A stretch of DNA of 64,000 nucleotides from Amycolatopsis sp. CA-126428. Its GTDB lineage: Bacteria > Actinomycetota > Actinomycetes > Mycobacteriales > Pseudonocardiaceae. Positions 34,397 to 61,772 of this stretch are shown in pieces. Made by a program: the position numbers and the translations under genes. Below the pieces are notes generated by a model. It saw only the letters and a list, made by a program, of their open reading frames with translations. It did no database searches and had not been told where the DNA came from. Positions within the stretch are counted from its first letter, which is position 1, and each line of letters opens with the position of its first letter. The DNA lies in assembly GCF_002904335.1 (NCBI RefSeq), contig NZ_PPHF01000046.1, positions 1-64,000 of the forward strand, in the 5' to 3' direction.

Positions 34397-34987
34397 ATGG
34401 AACTCACCCTGCCCGGCGGCCCGGCCTGCGGGCACGCCACCGAGGTCGCGGCGGCCTACTCGGCGCCGTCCCTGCTCAACCATTCGATGCGGGTGTACGC
34501 CTGGGCGGTCGCGCTCGGCGGCGTCCACCACGTCGACTTCGATCCCGAGCTGCTGTTCGTCGCGGCCATGCTGCACGACGTCGGGCTCGCGCCGGAGTTC
34601 GACAGCCACACCAAGCCGTTCGAGGTGGCCGGCGGGCACGTGGCGTGGGTGTTCGCCGCCGGCGCCGGCTGGCCGCCCGAGCGGCGCGCGCGGCTGGCGG
34701 AGGTGATCGTCCGGCACATGTGGGCCGAGGTCGACCCGGCCGAGGACCCCGAGGGCTTCCTGCTGTCGAGGGCCGCCGCGGCCGACATCGCCGGGCGCGA
34801 CGTCGCGGACCTGCCCGCCGACCTGCGCGCGGAGGTCCTCGAGCGCTACCCGCGGCTGGACCTGGTGGCGGAGTTCCTCCGCTGCTTCGGCGACCAGGCG
34901 GCCCGCAAGCCGGAGAGCTCCGCCGCGGCCGCGATGCGCAACGACCTCGCCACCCGCATGGCCCGCAACCCGCTCGAGGAGAACTGA
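34397..34987 (+). CDS. HD-domain protein (cyanamide-hydratase-like)
   Basis: Product of 196 residues. Metal-binding residues of the HD fold are visible: His in LLNHSMRVYAWA, the His-Asp doublet in AAMLHDVGLAPEF, and another His in VIVRHMWAEVDP. This subgroup includes cyanamide hydratase-like and other poorly defined phosphohydrolases. Just upstream are tandem GTTAC pentamers (34351-34360) that could be part of an operator. The oxidoreductase gene begins 1 nt after its stop region, so the two form an operon. Confidence 0.87.
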   Translation: MELTLPGGPACGHATEVAAAYSAPSLLNHSMRVYAWAVALGGVHHVDFDPELLFVAAMLHDVGLAPEFDSHTKPFEVAGGHVAWVFAAGAGWPPERRARLAEVIVRHMWAEVDPAEDPEGFLLSRAAAADIAGRDVADLPADLRAEVLERYPRLDLVAEFLRCFGDQAARKPESSAAAAMRNDLATRMARNPLEEN

Positions 34988-34988
34988 C

Positions 34989-35861
34989 GTGCAAGCCATC
35001 ACCGTCGCCGACCGGTCCGCCGACCCGGCCCTGGCCGAACTGCCGTACCCCCACGCCGCCGAGAACGACGTCGTCGTGCGGGTGCACGCGGCCGGGTTCA
35101 CCCCCGGCGAGCTGACCTGGCCGGCCACCTGGACCGACCGCGCCGGCCGGGACCGGACCCCGAGCGTCCCGGGCCACGAGCTGTCGGGCGTCGTCGCGGA
35201 CCTCGGCTACGGGACCACCGGCCTGACCGTCGGCCAGCGGGTCTTCGGCATGGCCGACTGGGCCCGGAACGGCTCGCTGGCCGAGTACACGGCGGTGGAA
35301 GCGCGCAACCTGGCACCGCTGCCGGCCGACGTCGACCACGTCACGGCCGCGGCCCTGCCGATCTCCGGGCTGACGGCGTGGCAGGCGCTGTTCGACCACG
35401 GCCGTCTCACCGCGGGCCGGACCGTCCTCGTCCACGGCGCGGCCGGCAGCGTCGGGTCGCTCGCGGTGCAGCTGGCGCGGGAGGCGGGCGCCCGCGTGCT
35501 CGGCACCGGCCGGGCCGCCGACCGCGACACGGTTCTCGGGCTCGGTGCGGAAGCGTTCTTCGACCCGCTCTCCCCGGACATCGGCCCGGTAGACCTGGTG
35601 CTCGACGTCCTCGGCGGCGAGGTCCTCGACCGCTCCGCCGAGCTGGTGCGCGACGGCGGCACGCTCGTCACGATCGCCGAGCCGCCCCGCGTCCGGCCCG
35701 GGATCTTCTTCGTCGTGGAGCCCGACCGGGCCCGTCTCGCGGACCTGGCCCAGCGGGTCCGCGACGGACGTCTCCGCCCGCGGATCGACACGGTGCGCCC
35801 GCTCGCCGAAGCCCCGGCGGCGTTCGGCGCGCGGGGCCGGACGATCATCCGGGTGGCGTGA
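34989..35861 (+). CDS. NADP-dependent MDR oxidoreductase
   Basis: Product of 290 residues, GTG start. Medium-chain reductase with a GroES-like part (VPGHELSGVVADLG), a Rossmann motif VHGAAGSVGSLAVQLAREAG, and no catalytic zinc Cys. Similar to quinone/enone reductases used in xenobiotic and redox stress responses. In operon with the HD protein. Its 3' end overlaps the convergent isomerase gene by 17 nt. Confidence 0.88.
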   Translation: MQAITVADRSADPALAELPYPHAAENDVVVRVHAAGFTPGELTWPATWTDRAGRDRTPSVPGHELSGVVADLGYGTTGLTVGQRVFGMADWARNGSLAEYTAVEARNLAPLPADVDHVTAAALPISGLTAWQALFDHGRLTAGRTVLVHGAAGSVGSLAVQLAREAGARVLGTGRAADRDTVLGLGAEAFFDPLSPDIGPVDLVLDVLGGEVLDRSAELVRDGGTLVTIAEPPRVRPGIFFVVEPDRARLADLAQRVRDGRLRPRIDTVRPLAEAPAAFGARGRTIIRVA

Positions 35862-36621
35862 AGTACCGGTCGTACCAGGCCGCGGCGGCCCGCAGCGGGA
35901 CGTCGACCGGTGCGAGGTCGGGGTACCAGGCTTTTTCCCATTCGAGGGACACCCAGCCGGGCCACGAACGCAGCAGCTCACCGCAGTCATCGAGCGGGAC
36001 GGCGCCGTCGCCCGGCGAGACGGGCGTCGGCGTTTCCCGGCTCGCCACGTCCTTGACCTGGAAGTAGCCGAGGTAGGGGCCGAGCACCGCCTTGGTGACG
36101 GCCGGTGCCTCACCGGCGCGCCAGGGGTGGACGGCATCCCACAGCACGGCGGCCAGATCCGGTGCCCCGAACCCGGCGACGAGACTCCGGGCGGCGGCCC
36201 CGGTGGGGTGCGAATCGTGCGTCTCGACGAGCAACCGAACGCGGGCATCCCGCAGCTCCCCGAGGACGGCGGCGATGCGGGGCTGCGCGTCCCCGTCACC
36301 ACCGGGGAAGACGCGGATCGCGGGCGCACCGATGCGGTGCGCGAGGGCGATCAGGGCCCGGAGTTCGTCGATCACGGGCTGGTCGTCGCCGGGGGAGGCG
36401 ACTTTGGCGTACCCGGCCAGGCACGAGATGGCGAGGCCTTCGCTCTCCAGGAGCGCCCGGACGGTGTCGGTGGCGGTGCCGGGGAGTCCCAGGTGGACTT
36501 CTTCGTCGGGGTGCACGCGCAGTTCGAGGCCGGTGCAGCCGTGGGCGCGGGCGGTGCGGGCGGCTTCGCGGACCGGGATGCCGGGCGTGCCCAGGGTGCT
36601 CACCGCGAACTGCCGGTCCAT
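35845..36621 (-). CDS. Sugar phosphate isomerase/epimerase (AP-endonuclease-2 TIM barrel)
   Basis: Product of 258 residues with the xylose-isomerase-like TIM barrel. Metal ligands are suggested by Glu in LLVETHDSHP (with the His), Asp in AVLWDAVHP and Glu in VSLEWEKAW. These proteins isomerise sugars or inositol derivatives. A LacI-like operator lies 33 nt upstream of the start, supporting a sugar-catabolic role. It is monocistronic and converges with the oxidoreductase. Confidence 0.85.
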   Translation of the reverse strand: MDRQFAVSTLGTPGIPVREAARTARAHGCTGLELRVHPDEEVHLGLPGTATDTVRALLESEGLAISCLAGYAKVASPGDDQPVIDELRALIALAHRIGAPAIRVFPGGDGDAQPRIAAVLGELRDARVRLLVETHDSHPTGAAARSLVAGFGAPDLAAVLWDAVHPWRAGEAPAVTKAVLGPYLGYFQVKDVASRETPTPVSPGDGAVPLDDCGELLRSWPGWVSLEWEKAWYPDLAPVDVPLRAAAAWYDRYFTPPG

Positions 36622-36653
36622 CGATGGCCTCCCGGGTTTGGTTCGGGGGCGAG

Positions 36654-36667
36654 TGTAAGCGCTTTCA
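36654..36667. promoter_or_regulatory. LacI-family operator
   Basis: TGTAAGCGCTTTCA, six of seven symmetric pairs, close to the general LacI consensus (TGnAAnCGnTTnCA). Sits 33 nt upstream of the isomerase start. Confidence 0.6.
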
Positions 36668-36870
36668 GCGGGAACGGCGGTGACTGGGGTTGCGCTGCCG
36701 GGGACGCCAGGACTGGGGGCGCTTGCCCGCGGTGGAGCTCAGGGCAGCGAGCCCCGCTTCGGCTCGGCCCGAGGCGCCGGTTCGCGGACTCGGCGGCACG
36801 GCTACGCCGCCTCAACGAGCCGCACCCGCAATAACCCGCGAGCGCGGCACCCTCGCCGTTTCCGGGCGTG

Positions 36871-36911
36871 CCGGTGCCCGCGCCCGTGATCACCTCGGGC
36901 GCGGGCACCGG
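36871..36911. terminator. Hairpin terminator downstream of the H1-like gene
   Basis: 16-bp perfect stem (36871-36886 with 36896-36911), 9-nt loop, just past the stop of the minus-strand gene at 36920. The rest of the gap 36668-36870 shows no gene with coding bias. Confidence 0.8.
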
Positions 36912-36919
36912 CGCGTGGC

Positions 36920-37717
36920 CTAGTGGGCCTTGTTCTGGCCGCGGCCCGCGGGCGCACGGCCGTTCGCGCCGTCGGCGGCCTTGGCCGCCTGCTGTGCGGG
37001 CTTCTCACCCGGCGCCCGGGCCGGCTTGGCCGCCGGCGGCGAGGCCGGGGTCGCCGGCTTGGGTGCGGCCGCCGCCGGCTTGTCCGCGGTCGTCCCCGCC
37101 GGCTGGGTCGCCGTCGTCCCGGCCGGCTTGTCCGCCGTGGTCGCCGTCGGCTGCGTGGCCGGCTTGTCGGCCGGCTGGGCCGGAGCGTTCTCGGCCAGCG
37201 GGTTCGGCCGCCGGACCTTGACCACCGCGACGACCGCCGCCGCCACCGCGCCCAGTGCCAGCAGCCACGGCCAGCGGGCGCGCTTCGTGCGCTCTCCGCG
37301 GGCCACGCTCTTGGCCTCCTGGAGCGCCACCGCCAAGTCGCGCTTCGCCGTGGCCACGGCCTTCCGCCGCTTCCGGCCGGACTCGCCCGCCGAGCTCACC
37401 ACCGTGGCCACCGCCTGGGCCGCCTTGCGACCCGGGTCGCGCAGCTTCACCGCGCGGGCCAGGACCTCGTCGCGGGCCGCGCCGGAGTTCGCCAGCACGT
37501 CACGGCGGGACGACCGGGTGCTCTTGTCGAGGTCCTTGGTCGCCGCGCGGCCGACCTTCGTCAGTTCGTCCTTGCCTTCGGCCAGCTTCCGATCGGTGAT
37601 TTCGACCGCCCGCGCGGCCGCGGCCGCCCCCACCCGCGCGGCCTCCGCGGCGAGATCCCGTACGCCGGCCGCCGCCGTCTTCACCGATCGCCCGACCGGG
37701 GCGTCGCCCTGGCTCAT
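36920..37717 (-). CDS. Lys/Ala/Pro-rich membrane protein with histone H1-like tail
   Basis: Product of 265 residues from ATG 37717 (GAGAGGTGAT upstream). The N-terminal half is Ala/Arg-rich helical (VGAAAAARAVEITDRKLAEG; RKRRKAVATAKRDLAVALQE). One transmembrane segment follows (WPWLLALGAVAAAVVAVV). The tail of ~90 residues is KPA/TTADKPA repeats like histone H1 or HupS-type basic proteins. Probably a membrane-associated stress or nucleoid/cell-wall contact protein. It borders the NRPS cluster but does not look biosynthetic. Confidence 0.75.
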   Translation of the reverse strand: MSQGDAPVGRSVKTAAAGVRDLAAEAARVGAAAAARAVEITDRKLAEGKDELTKVGRAATKDLDKSTRSSRRDVLANSGAARDEVLARAVKLRDPGRKAAQAVATVVSSAGESGRKRRKAVATAKRDLAVALQEAKSVARGERTKRARWPWLLALGAVAAAVVAVVKVRRPNPLAENAPAQPADKPATQPTATTADKPAGTTATQPAGTTADKPAAAAPKPATPASPPAAKPARAPGEKPAQQAAKAADGANGRAPAGRGQNKAH

Positions 37718-37833
37718 GTGATCACCTCTCACTCGTCGCAGCAGGCATCACCTGCTCAGCTCACACCTGTGGGCTACCCAGTGAAGGCGCATCCGGAACC
37801 TCGGACCACCCATCGGCGTCAGCCGAGGGCCGC

Positions 37834-39039
37834 TCAGGCCCGCTCCACGTCCAGCGGCAGGTGCCGGACGCTCACGATCACCGACGGGTTCTGGAACACC
37901 ACCGGCGCGTCCGTCGCGACCGCCAGATCGCGGTAGCGCTCGAACAGCACCTCGAACGCGATCCGGCCCTCCAGCCGCGCCAGCGGCGCGCCGAAGCAGA
38001 AGTGGATGCCGTGGCCGAACGTCAGGTGCGGGTTGGGGGTCCGGGCCGGGTCGAACGCGTCCGGCCGGTCGAAGAACGCGGGATCCCGGTTGGCCGCCGC
38101 CAGGTCCGCCATCACGATCGAGTTCTCCGGGATGCGGTGGCCGCCCAGCTCGATCTCGCGGGTCGTGCGGCGGCCCAGCTCGGGGAACGGCGGCAGCAGC
38201 CGGAGCACTTCTTCCAGCGCCGCCGGCAGGCCGGCCGGCGAGGACCGCAGCGCCGCCGCCGCGGCCGGGTTGCGGTCGAACGTCACGATCGCGTTGCCCA
38301 GCAGCGCGGTGGTCGTGATGTGGCCCGCGATCAGCAGCAGCGCGACGAACCCCACGATCTCCTGGTCCTCGAGGCGCTCGCCGTTGAACTCCGCCTCCAC
38401 CAGCCGGCTCGTCAGGCCCGGGCCGGGGTGGGCGCGGTGGTGCCGGATGTGGTCGAGGATGTAGGCGTTCATCTCGCGGATCGTCGGGGCGATCGCGTCG
38501 AGGGCCCGCTGGATGTCGGCCATGTCGGCCGACTCCCCCAGCTGGTCGCCGCTGAAGAGGACCTGGGCCCAGCGGGTGAACAGCGGGCGGTCCGCCACCG
38601 GGACGCCGAGCAGCTCCGCGATCACGATGATCGGCAGCGGGTACGCCAGCGCGTCGACGACGTCGAAGCGGGACGCCCCGCCGACCTCGTCGAGCAGCTC
38701 ACCGGCGATCGTCCGGATCCTCGGCTCGAGGCCGGCCACCACCCGCGGGGTGAACGCCTGGCTGACCAGCGTGCGCAGCTTGCGGTGGTCCGGCGGGTCC
38801 ATCCCGACGAAGTTGCCCTTGCGGAAGGTCTCGAAGTCCTCCTGGACCGGCGTGAGCCCGCTGAAGTCCGACGAGAACGCCGCCGGGTCGGACAGCACCC
38901 GGGAGACGCCCGGGTGGTCGAGCACCCGCCACAGCCCCCGCTCTTCGTCGTGGTGCACCGGGCCGCGCTCGCGCAGCTCGGCCGAGCGCGCCAGCAGGTC
39001 TTCGAAGGCGAACGCGAGGTCGGGTTCCTGGGTGGTCAT
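37834..39039 (-). CDS. Cytochrome P450 (NRPS-cluster tailoring)
   Basis: Product of 401 residues, ATG 39039 overlapping the transporter stop by 4 nt. Heme motif FGHGIHFCFGAPLARLE with Cys348 as ligand, I-helix LLLIAGHITTTALLG (oxygen-activating Thr pair), K-helix ExxR in ALEEVLRLLPP...GRRT. This is a bacterial class I soluble P450 needing ferredoxin partners, none of which are in the window. As last gene of the peptide operon it probably hydroxylates or oxidatively couples an amino acid or the finished peptide; the substrate cannot be inferred. Confidence 0.9.
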   Translation of the reverse strand: MTTQEPDLAFAFEDLLARSAELRERGPVHHDEERGLWRVLDHPGVSRVLSDPAAFSSDFSGLTPVQEDFETFRKGNFVGMDPPDHRKLRTLVSQAFTPRVVAGLEPRIRTIAGELLDEVGGASRFDVVDALAYPLPIIVIAELLGVPVADRPLFTRWAQVLFSGDQLGESADMADIQRALDAIAPTIREMNAYILDHIRHHRAHPGPGLTSRLVEAEFNGERLEDQEIVGFVALLLIAGHITTTALLGNAIVTFDRNPAAAAALRSSPAGLPAALEEVLRLLPPFPELGRRTTREIELGGHRIPENSIVMADLAAANRDPAFFDRPDAFDPARTPNPHLTFGHGIHFCFGAPLARLEGRIAFEVLFERYRDLAVATDAPVVFQNPSVIVSVRHLPLDVERA

Positions 39040-40285
39040 GACGTCTTCTCCTCGGTGGTCGTCGGCTCGGGGGCGGGAACGAGGGTGTCGCTGCGGGGGA
39101 ACCGGCGCAGGGTCGGGCTGACCGTGACGACCAGGGTGACCAGGGCGATCCCGGCGGCGCACAGCACGACGGCGCCGGTGCCGGGGAACGCCTGCACCAC
39201 CAGGCCGCCGAAGGCGGGCCCGGTCGCCGCGGACACCCCGCCGATCACGCCCATCACGCTGGTCAGCCGGCCGCGCAGCCGGTCCGGGGTGAGCAGCAGC
39301 TGGTAGGTCCCGATCGTCGTGTTGGCGGTCGGCGGGAGCAGGGCCATGGCGACGAACAGCGCGCCCAGCAGGTAGCCGTCGTGGATCACGGCCGCCAGCG
39401 GGGTCAGCAGGGTCAGCACCCAGAACACGCTCATGATCGACACGTACGGGCTGAGCCGCCGCTGCAGGTAGGGCGCGATCAGCGACCCCACGACCCCGCC
39501 GACGCCGAGCATCGCGGCCATCACGCCGATCTCGCCCGAGGTGACGCCCCGCTCCTTGGCCAGCACGATGATGACGATGTAGTAGGCGCTGAAGAAGAAG
39601 TTCAGGCTCACCGCGCACGCCACCGTGACGCGCACGTGCCGTTCGCTCCACACCCAGCGCAGCCCCTCGGCCATCTCCCGGCCGAGGTGCCCGCCCTCCA
39701 GCCGGGCGGCCTCGCGGCGCGGCGCCCGGACGAAGGTCAGCGCGACCAGCGAGACCAGGTGCACGAGCACGTCGAAGGCGAACGGGACGGCCCGCCCGAT
39801 GCCGTAGAGGAACCCGCCGACCGCGGTGCCGGACAGCTGGCCGAGGGCGCCGCGCGCGGAGTTCATCGCCACCGCCGTGGGCAGCTGGGCCGGGGGCACC
39901 ACCCCGGCCAGCATCGCGCCTTCGGCCGGGCCGAACAGCGACCGGCAGCAGCCCATGACCGCCGCGACCGCGATCAGGTGCGGGATGCTCACGCCGTCCC
40001 ACCAGATCGCCGCCACCAGGCTCGCCACCGTCACCGCGTACGCCGCTTCGCAGCCGAGCAGGATCTTCTTGCGGTCCCACCGGTCCGCCAGCGCGCCGGC
40101 GGGCAGCCCGGCGACCAGCTGGGCCATCGCGTCGACGCCGAGCACCAGCCCGGACAGCGCCGGCGAGCCGGTCACCGCCAGCACCAGCAGCGGCAACGCG
40201 ATCATCGACGCGCTGAACCCGGCCTCCGACAGCGCCTGGCTGCCCCACAGCAGCCCGTAGTTGCGGTTGCGCGAAAGCCGCGTGG

Positions 40286-40289
<4 letters not shown>
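39036..40289 (-). CDS. MFS exporter (EntS-like)
   Basis: Product of 417 residues with about twelve hydrophobic segments. GTG 40289 overlaps the NRPS stop as GTGA. The family motif [20 protein letters not shown] after helix 2-3 is the major-facilitator loop. Its type matches the EntS/MFS_3 exporters that carry siderophores and other peptides out of the cell. Position directly after the NRPS and coupled to the P450 makes it the likely exporter and self-resistance pump of the peptide. Confidence 0.9.
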
Positions 40290-60013
<19,724 letters not shown>

Positions 60014-60050
60014 CGCTTTCGTTTCCTCACAACACGAGTCGGGGTGGTCA

Positions 60051-60104
60051 GCTCGTCGTGAGTGGTAATTCGGGTTAGAACCCGAATTACCACTCACGAC
60101 GAGC
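60051..60104. repeat. Long perfect palindrome (family A), copy 2
   Basis: Arms of 26 bp (60051-60076 and 60079-60104) are exact complements, 2-nt AG loop. It shares the core with 26406-26449, and where bases differ both arms change together (TAAGG/CCTTA versus TAATT/AATTA). It lies between the PBP-type cyclase stop (60132) and the NRPS start (60013) on the same strand, so it could reduce read-through into, or protect, the large message. Confidence 0.9.
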
Positions 60105-60131
60105 CGCGGCAGAACAAGTCGGGGCGGGAGA

Positions 60132-61490
60132 TCAGGAGGCGCGGCGGCGGCGCCGGGCGACGCGGCCCCCGGCCTGCATGGCGCTGACGGTGCCGGTGGC
60201 CGGGTCGGTCAGGAAGCGGCCGCCGATGATCCGCCGGCCGGTGCCGGGTTCGCGCACCGAGAACGACCCGTCGCGCAGCAGCGCCAGCTCCGGGTAGACC
60301 TCGCCGTCGACGACGAGCACGGCGCCGCCGTCCGCGCGGACGTCCACCTGGTACTCGAGGTCGCCGTTGGTGTAGCGGCCGGTCAGGTCGGCGGCCGGGC
60401 GCGCGGCCCGGTCGAGGTCGCGGGGCAGCTCGTAGTCGCCGACCGGCAGGCCTTCGGCGCGCAGCGCCGCGACCAGGTCCGTCCACAGCGCCGAGCCGGT
60501 GCTCCCGTTGGTGGTGAGCGCGACGACCCGGCCGTGCTCGGCGTCGATCCGCAGGTGGCAGGAGGTGCCGTCGGCGGTGCCGTCGTGGCCGGTCCAGTCC
60601 GCGTCGGCGCCGCGGTAGCCGGCCAGGCCGAGCCCCCAGCCGTCGGCCAGCCCGAACGGCTCCGCCCCCGGCACCGGGCGGCGCATCAGGTCGATCAGGT
60701 CCGCCGGCAGCGGGCCGTCGCCGCCGCAGCACATCAGGCCGAACGCGGCCAGGTCCCCGGCGCTCAGCGCGAGCGCCCCGGCCGCGGCCTCGGCGGGGGT
60801 CAGGGTCTGCGCGACCGGCCGGGCGCGGCCGGTCACCGCGTGCACGGCGTGCCCGCTGACGTGGGCGGCGGTCCGGCGCCGCGCACCCGGCTCCACGACG
60901 AACGCGGCCTCGATGCCGAGTTCGCCGAGCAGCATCGTGTCCATCGCCTCCCACCAGCTCATCCCGGTGATGGCCTCGACCAGGTAGCCGGTGAGGACGT
61001 ACCCGACGTTGGAGTAGGAGAAGCCCAGCCCGGGCGGCTGGACGAGCCCGGCGTCGCGGCAGGCCCGCAGGTACCGGCGGGCCGAGCCGCCCCCGGCCGC
61101 GTCGGCGCCGAGCGCGGCCGGCAACCCGCCGGTGTGGCTCAGCACCTGCCCCACGGTGGGTCTGCCGACCTGGGGGCCGAGGCCGTCCAGGTGCTCGCCG
61201 AGCGGGTCCTCCGGGTCGAGGTCGCCGTCGGCGACGAGCAGCATCGCCAGCGCCGCGGTGAACGCCTTGGTGATGGACCCGGCGGGGAACTTCGCCTCGG
61301 CGGTGATCTCGCCGGCCGTGGCCGACGCCGCCCGGCCGCCGTCGTGGACGACCAGCTGGGCGGCCGGGACGCCGTGTTTGTGGGCGAGCCCCGTGAGCAG
61401 CCGCTGGAGGCGGCCGTCGGCGGGCGACCGCGGGTCCGGGACGTCCCGGACCACGGGTATGGACTGGGAAAACGTCGAAGGAGAGGGCAT
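60132..61490 (-). CDS. Stand-alone PBP-type thioesterase/peptide cyclase (SurE-like)
   Basis: Product of 452 residues in the penicillin-binding-protein/class C beta-lactamase fold. Active-site motifs: S72-x-x-K75 in [11 protein letters not shown]159-S-N161 in GFSYSNVGY, and H302-D-G304 in [10 protein letters not shown]. The last ~100 residues look like a lipocalin-type beta domain ([20 protein letters not shown]). Length, three motifs and C-terminal domain agree with SurE-like enzymes, which offload nonribosomal peptides in trans by cyclisation and prefer a D-configured C-terminus. The neighbouring NRPS has no TE domain and ends in an E domain, exactly the situation these enzymes serve. Alternative: a D-amino peptidase or self-resistance hydrolase. 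No signal peptide, which favours the biosynthetic role. Confidence 0.85.
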   Translation of the reverse strand: MPSPSTFSQSIPVVRDVPDPRSPADGRLQRLLTGLAHKHGVPAAQLVVHDGGRAASATAGEITAEAKFPAGSITKAFTAALAMLLVADGDLDPEDPLGEHLDGLGPQVGRPTVGQVLSHTGGLPAALGADAAGGGSARRYLRACRDAGLVQPPGLGFSYSNVGYVLTGYLVEAITGMSWWEAMDTMLLGELGIEAAFVVEPGARRRTAAHVSGHAVHAVTGRARPVAQTLTPAEAAAGALALSAGDLAAFGLMCCGGDGPLPADLIDLMRRPVPGAEPFGLADGWGLGLAGYRGADADWTGHDGTADGTSCHLRIDAEHGRVVALTTNGSTGSALWTDLVAALRAEGLPVGDYELPRDLDRAARPAADLTGRYTNGDLEYQVDVRADGGAVLVVDGEVYPELALLRDGSFSVREPGTGRRIIGGRFLTDPATGTVSAMQAGGRVARRRRRAS

Positions 61491-61539
61491 CAGAAGGGAC
61501 CTTCCGCGTGGGTTCGGTGGGCCGGGGTTCGCCGCCGGC

Positions 61540-61740
61540 TCAGCCGTCGGCGGCCATCTGCCGCTGCAGGCTCAGCGGCCGCATGTCGGTCCACACCTCG
61601 TCGACGTGGTCCATGCACTCCTGGCGGCCGCCGCGGAAGCCGTCGGCGCGCCAGCCGGCGGGGACCTCGTTGGCCACCGGCCACAGCGAGTACTGGCCCT
61701 CGTCGTTCACCAGCACCTGGAATTCAGCGTCGTCCTGCAT
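61540..61740 (-). CDS. mbtH: MbtH-family protein
   Basis: Product of 66 residues; ATG 61740 with GGAAAGGTG upstream. Signature NDEGQYSLWPVANEVPAGW, then the conserved C-terminal VDEVWTDMRPLSL. MbtH proteins bind adenylation domains and are needed for their folding or activity. Placed 32 nt after the first NRPS, before the cyclase. It likely serves some or all A domains of this cluster. Confidence 0.95.
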   Translation of the reverse strand: MQDDAEFQVLVNDEGQYSLWPVANEVPAGWRADGFRGGRQECMDHVDEVWTDMRPLSLQRQMAADG

Positions 61741-61772
61741 GGGGTTTTCACCTTTCCGGTAGGGGTTTTCGG

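Noticed and set aside
60014..60097. Earlier ATG at 60097 for the large NRPS
   Set aside because: It lies within the palindrome and would add 28 residues of non-family sequence; ATG 60013 has its own GAGG site.
60132..61490. Reading the serine hydrolase as an ordinary beta-lactamase resistance gene
   Set aside because: No signal peptide, HDG in place of KTG, a lipocalin-like C-terminal domain and location between MbtH and a TE-less NRPS all favour a biosynthetic cyclase.
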